Positions 62,009-64,000 of a stretch of 64,000 bases of DNA are shown here, in pieces. Each line of letters opens with the position of its first letter. Within the stretch, counting starts at the first letter, position 1. The translations under genes and the position numbers were made by a program. The stretch comes from JAUYQR01 sp963822435 (GTDB lineage Bacteria > Pseudomonadota > Alphaproteobacteria > Rhodobacterales > Rhodobacteraceae): contig CAWGHN010000003.1 in NCBI GenBank assembly GCA_963822435.1, positions 496,001 through 560,000 of the forward strand, in the 5' to 3' direction. The notes under the pieces are model-generated. The model had not been told where the DNA came from, did no database searches, and saw nothing but the letters and a program-made list of their open reading frames with translations.

Positions 62009-62743
62009 ATGACACCCGTCCCCAGCCCCCAGCCCCGCATCGCCGCGCTTGATCTTGCCCGCACGCTGGCCGTGGTGGGCATGGTGATCTTTCATTTCAC
62101 CTTCGATCTGCAGATGTTCGGCCACGTTGCACCCGGCACCATTCAACTGCCGTTCTGGCACTACTTCGCCCGCCTCATTGCCGGCAGCTTTGTGTTCCTC
62201 GCCGGGGTCGGCCTGTGGCTGGCGCATGGGCGGGGCATCCGCTGGCCCGCGTTCTGGCGCCGGTTCCTGATGGTTGCCGGTGCTGCGGCCCTTGTTTCCT
62301 TCGCCAGCATCTGGGTCACGCCCGGTGGCTTCATCTGGTTCGGCATCCTGCACGCCATCGCCGCCGCCAGCCTGATCGGCCTTGCGTTCCTGCGGCTTCC
62401 CGCCCTCGTCACGCTGGCCGCCGCTGCCCTTGCCTTTACCCTGCCGTGGGTTGCCACCGACGCCCGCTTTGACAGCCTTTGGCTGATCTGGCTGGGGCTG
62501 GCCGAAACCCGGCCGTTCATGGCCGATTACGTGCCCTTGTTGCCGTGGCTGGCCCCCTTTCTTGCCGGAATCGCCCTGGGGCGGATCGGCAGCAAATCCG
62601 GCCTCTGGGCCCGCCTGACCCGCGCCACCGGCCCAACCTTCCGCAAGCTGACCTTTCCGGGCCGCCACAGCCTGGTGATCTACCTTCTGCATCAGCCGAT
62701 CATGGTGGCCGGATTTTTCGCCTACGCCTGGATCAGCCGGTAG
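62009..62743 (+). CDS. DUF1624 (heparan-alpha-glucosaminide N-acetyltransferase catalytic-like) membrane protein
   Basis: A 244-residue membrane protein with about seven helices. It opens with RIAALDLARTLAVVGMVIFHFTFD, the acyltransferase-3/HGSNAT-like pattern with an Asp and a His in the first helix, and closes with RHSLVIYLLHQP, typical of the family. It would move acetyl groups across the inner membrane to a sugar. The substrate is unknown. Confidence 0.85.
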   Translation: MTPVPSPQPRIAALDLARTLAVVGMVIFHFTFDLQMFGHVAPGTIQLPFWHYFARLIAGSFVFLAGVGLWLAHGRGIRWPAFWRRFLMVAGAAALVSFASIWVTPGGFIWFGILHAIAAASLIGLAFLRLPALVTLAAAALAFTLPWVATDARFDSLWLIWLGLAETRPFMADYVPLLPWLAPFLAGIALGRIGSKSGLWARLTRATGPTFRKLTFPGRHSLVIYLLHQPIMVAGFFAYAWISR

Positions 62744-63041
62744 GAAAAAGGGTCCCGCACTTGCGTGCAGGACCCTACTGGCAGCTAAAATCTTCTCGGA
62801 CAAATGCCGTGGTAATCGTAAAACCCCGCAGCGGGGCAAATCTGCAAACATGGTCACTCGCTACCCTTTCAGTATAGGATAAAACCCCGTTAACTGCGCC
62901 CCCTTGGCGTGTAGACAAGCCGTTTCCATATCCTGACACGGTCTCAACCCAAGGGTGTATTGTCCGCTGCCGGCCCGCGCCCTTTCCCTTTTGCGTCCAG
63001 TGCGCTAATCCCTTTCCCGGGCTGCTTTCGGGGACCACACA
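62744..63041. other. pheT upstream region with two hairpins
   Basis: A hairpin (GGGTCC..GGACCC with inner GCAC/GTGC, 62750-62775) lies six bases after the DUF1624 stop, and a short perfect palindrome CCCCGCAGCGGGG is near 62823-62835. Neither has a T-run. No ORF is convincing. pheS is not adjacent. Confidence 0.45.
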
Positions 63042-64000
63042 ATGAAATTCACGCTTTCCTGGCTTCGGGACCATCTCGAAACCACCGCCACAATCGACCA
63101 GATCACCGAGGCGCTGACCGACCTTGGTCTTGAGGTCGAAGGCGTCGAAGACCCTGCGCGTGTGCTGGGTGCCTTCCGCATCTGCCGCGTGATCGAGGCC
63201 GTGCAGCACCCCAACGCCGACCGCCTGCGCCTGTGCCGCGTTGAAACCTACCCCGACGGCCCCGGCGGCCGGATGGAGGAGGTGCAGGTCGTCTGCGGCG
63301 CCCCGAACGCCCGCACCGGCCTGGTGGGCGTGTTCGCCCCTGTCGGCACCCATGTCCCCGGCACCGGGGTTGATCTGAAGCCCGGCAACATCCGCGGCGT
63401 GGACAGCAACGGGATGCTTTGTTCCGAACGCGAACTGATGCTGTCGGACAACCACGACGGCATCATCGACCTGCCCGCGGACGCCCCCTTGGGCGCGCGC
63501 TTCATCGACTGGCGCGGCCTCAATGACCCGATGGTGGAAATCAAGGTCACGCCAAACCGCCCCGACGCGCTTGGCGTGCGCGGCATCGCCCGCGATCTGG
63601 CGGCGCGTGGCGTCGGCACCCTGAAACCGCACCGCATCGACCCGGTGAACGGCGCCTTCCCCTCGCCCATCGCCGTCCGCATCGACGACGCGCTGAGGGC
63701 CAAGGGCTGCCCGCATTTCGCCGGCCGCCTGATCCGCGGCGTCAAGAACGGCCCCTCACCCGACTGGATGCAGGCCCGCCTCAAGGCCATCGGTCTGCGG
63801 CCCATTTCAGCGCTTGTCGACATCACCAACTACGTCACCTTCGGGCTGAACCGCCCGCTGCACGTCTTTGACGCGTCCAAGGTGACAGGCGACCTGCGCG
63901 TCCACGCCGCAACGGGCGGCGAGACCCTCCTCGCGCTCGATGGCAAGACCTACACCCTCGCCCCCGGCCAGATGGTCATTTCCGACGATCACGGCCCGGA
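63042..64000 (+). CDS. pheT: phenylalanyl-tRNA synthetase beta subunit, 5' part
   Basis: The first 319 residues are in the window; the gene runs off the right edge. The N-terminal block MKFTLSWLRDHLETT, a tRNA-binding domain (VIEAVQHPNADRLRLCRVET; VVCGAPNARTGLVGVFAP) and the B3/4 domain (LVDITNYVTFGLNRPLHVFD) are present. With PheS it charges tRNA-Phe. pheS is normally directly upstream; here it is not. Confidence 0.95.
   Translation, partial: MKFTLSWLRDHLETTATIDQITEALTDLGLEVEGVEDPARVLGAFRICRVIEAVQHPNADRLRLCRVETYPDGPGGRMEEVQVVCGAPNARTGLVGVFAPVGTHVPGTGVDLKPGNIRGVDSNGMLCSERELMLSDNHDGIIDLPADAPLGARFIDWRGLNDPMVEIKVTPNRPDALGVRGIARDLAARGVGTLKPHRIDPVNGAFPSPIAVRIDDALRAKGCPHFAGRLIRGVKNGPSPDWMQARLKAIGLRPISALVDITNYVTFGLNRPLHVFDASKVTGDLRVHAATGGETLLALDGKTYTLAPGQMVISDDHGP

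Overview
The window is high-GC chromosomal DNA of an alphaproteobacterium, most likely Rhodobacteraceae/Paracoccaceae. Support for this: the general (small) SRP RNA gene next to an M24-family gene, the dnaX-ybaB-recR and holA-lptE-leuS arrangements, a Rhodobacter-type porin, an Irr-type iron box before mbfA, and dispersed palindromic elements typical of the group. The placement rests on gene content and order only; no search was run.

Layout. 1-1.8 kb: a BglII-like restriction enzyme with an MT-A70 methyltransferase, beside the stump of another methyltransferase. 1.9-3.5 kb: an M24-fold gene and the 4.5S/SRP RNA gene (ffs). 3.5-9.6 kb: a decayed mosaic island. It holds an integrase cut by an IS5/IS427-group element, a GmrSD-like (DUF262/HNH) gene missing its N-terminus, a 45-nt 3' fragment of tRNA-fMet, a toxin-like gene with a frameshift plus a membrane partner, and a defective IS3 element. 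9.6-18.1 kb: a carbohydrate locus with a LacI regulator, FrcA/RbsC-type ABC transporter, phosphotriesterase-like protein, ThuA-like GATase fold, PfkB kinase, BtpA/SgcQ protein and SDR; its substrate is unknown. 18.4-25.3 kb: housekeeping genes rsgA, dnaX, ybaB, recR, accD, folC and an NYN/LOTUS protein. 25.3-27.1 kb: a TetR regulator and mbfA (iron export). 27.2-32.8 kb: a polyamine ABC transporter with an aminobutyraldehyde-type dehydrogenase. 33.0-35.8 kb: a glycosyltransferase-like gene, a LysR regulator and an aldo/keto reductase. 35.8-41.9 kb: the urea transporter urtABCDE. 42.2-47.8 kb: a GAF protein, holA, lptE, leuS and a DUF3576 lipoprotein. 48-55.3 kb: porin, YggS, amylosucrase-like enzyme, YkuD protein, ribA, an OmpR-type regulator, two candidate tandem sRNAs and xthA. 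55.3-64 kb: a TlpA-like protein, argH, two tiny lipoproteins, a DUF2834 protein, lysA, a TIGR02302/DUF4175 protein, a DUF1624-type membrane protein and the start of pheT.

Points of most interest are the uncharacterised carbohydrate locus with its palindromic operator, the tandem CCUCCC-loop sRNA candidates between the response regulator and xthA, the toxin-like pair in the island, the leader ORF before rsgA, and repeats that have been absorbed into the N-termini of urtC and lptE. Four otherwise intact genes carry single-base frameshifts, which may be real or may be sequence errors.
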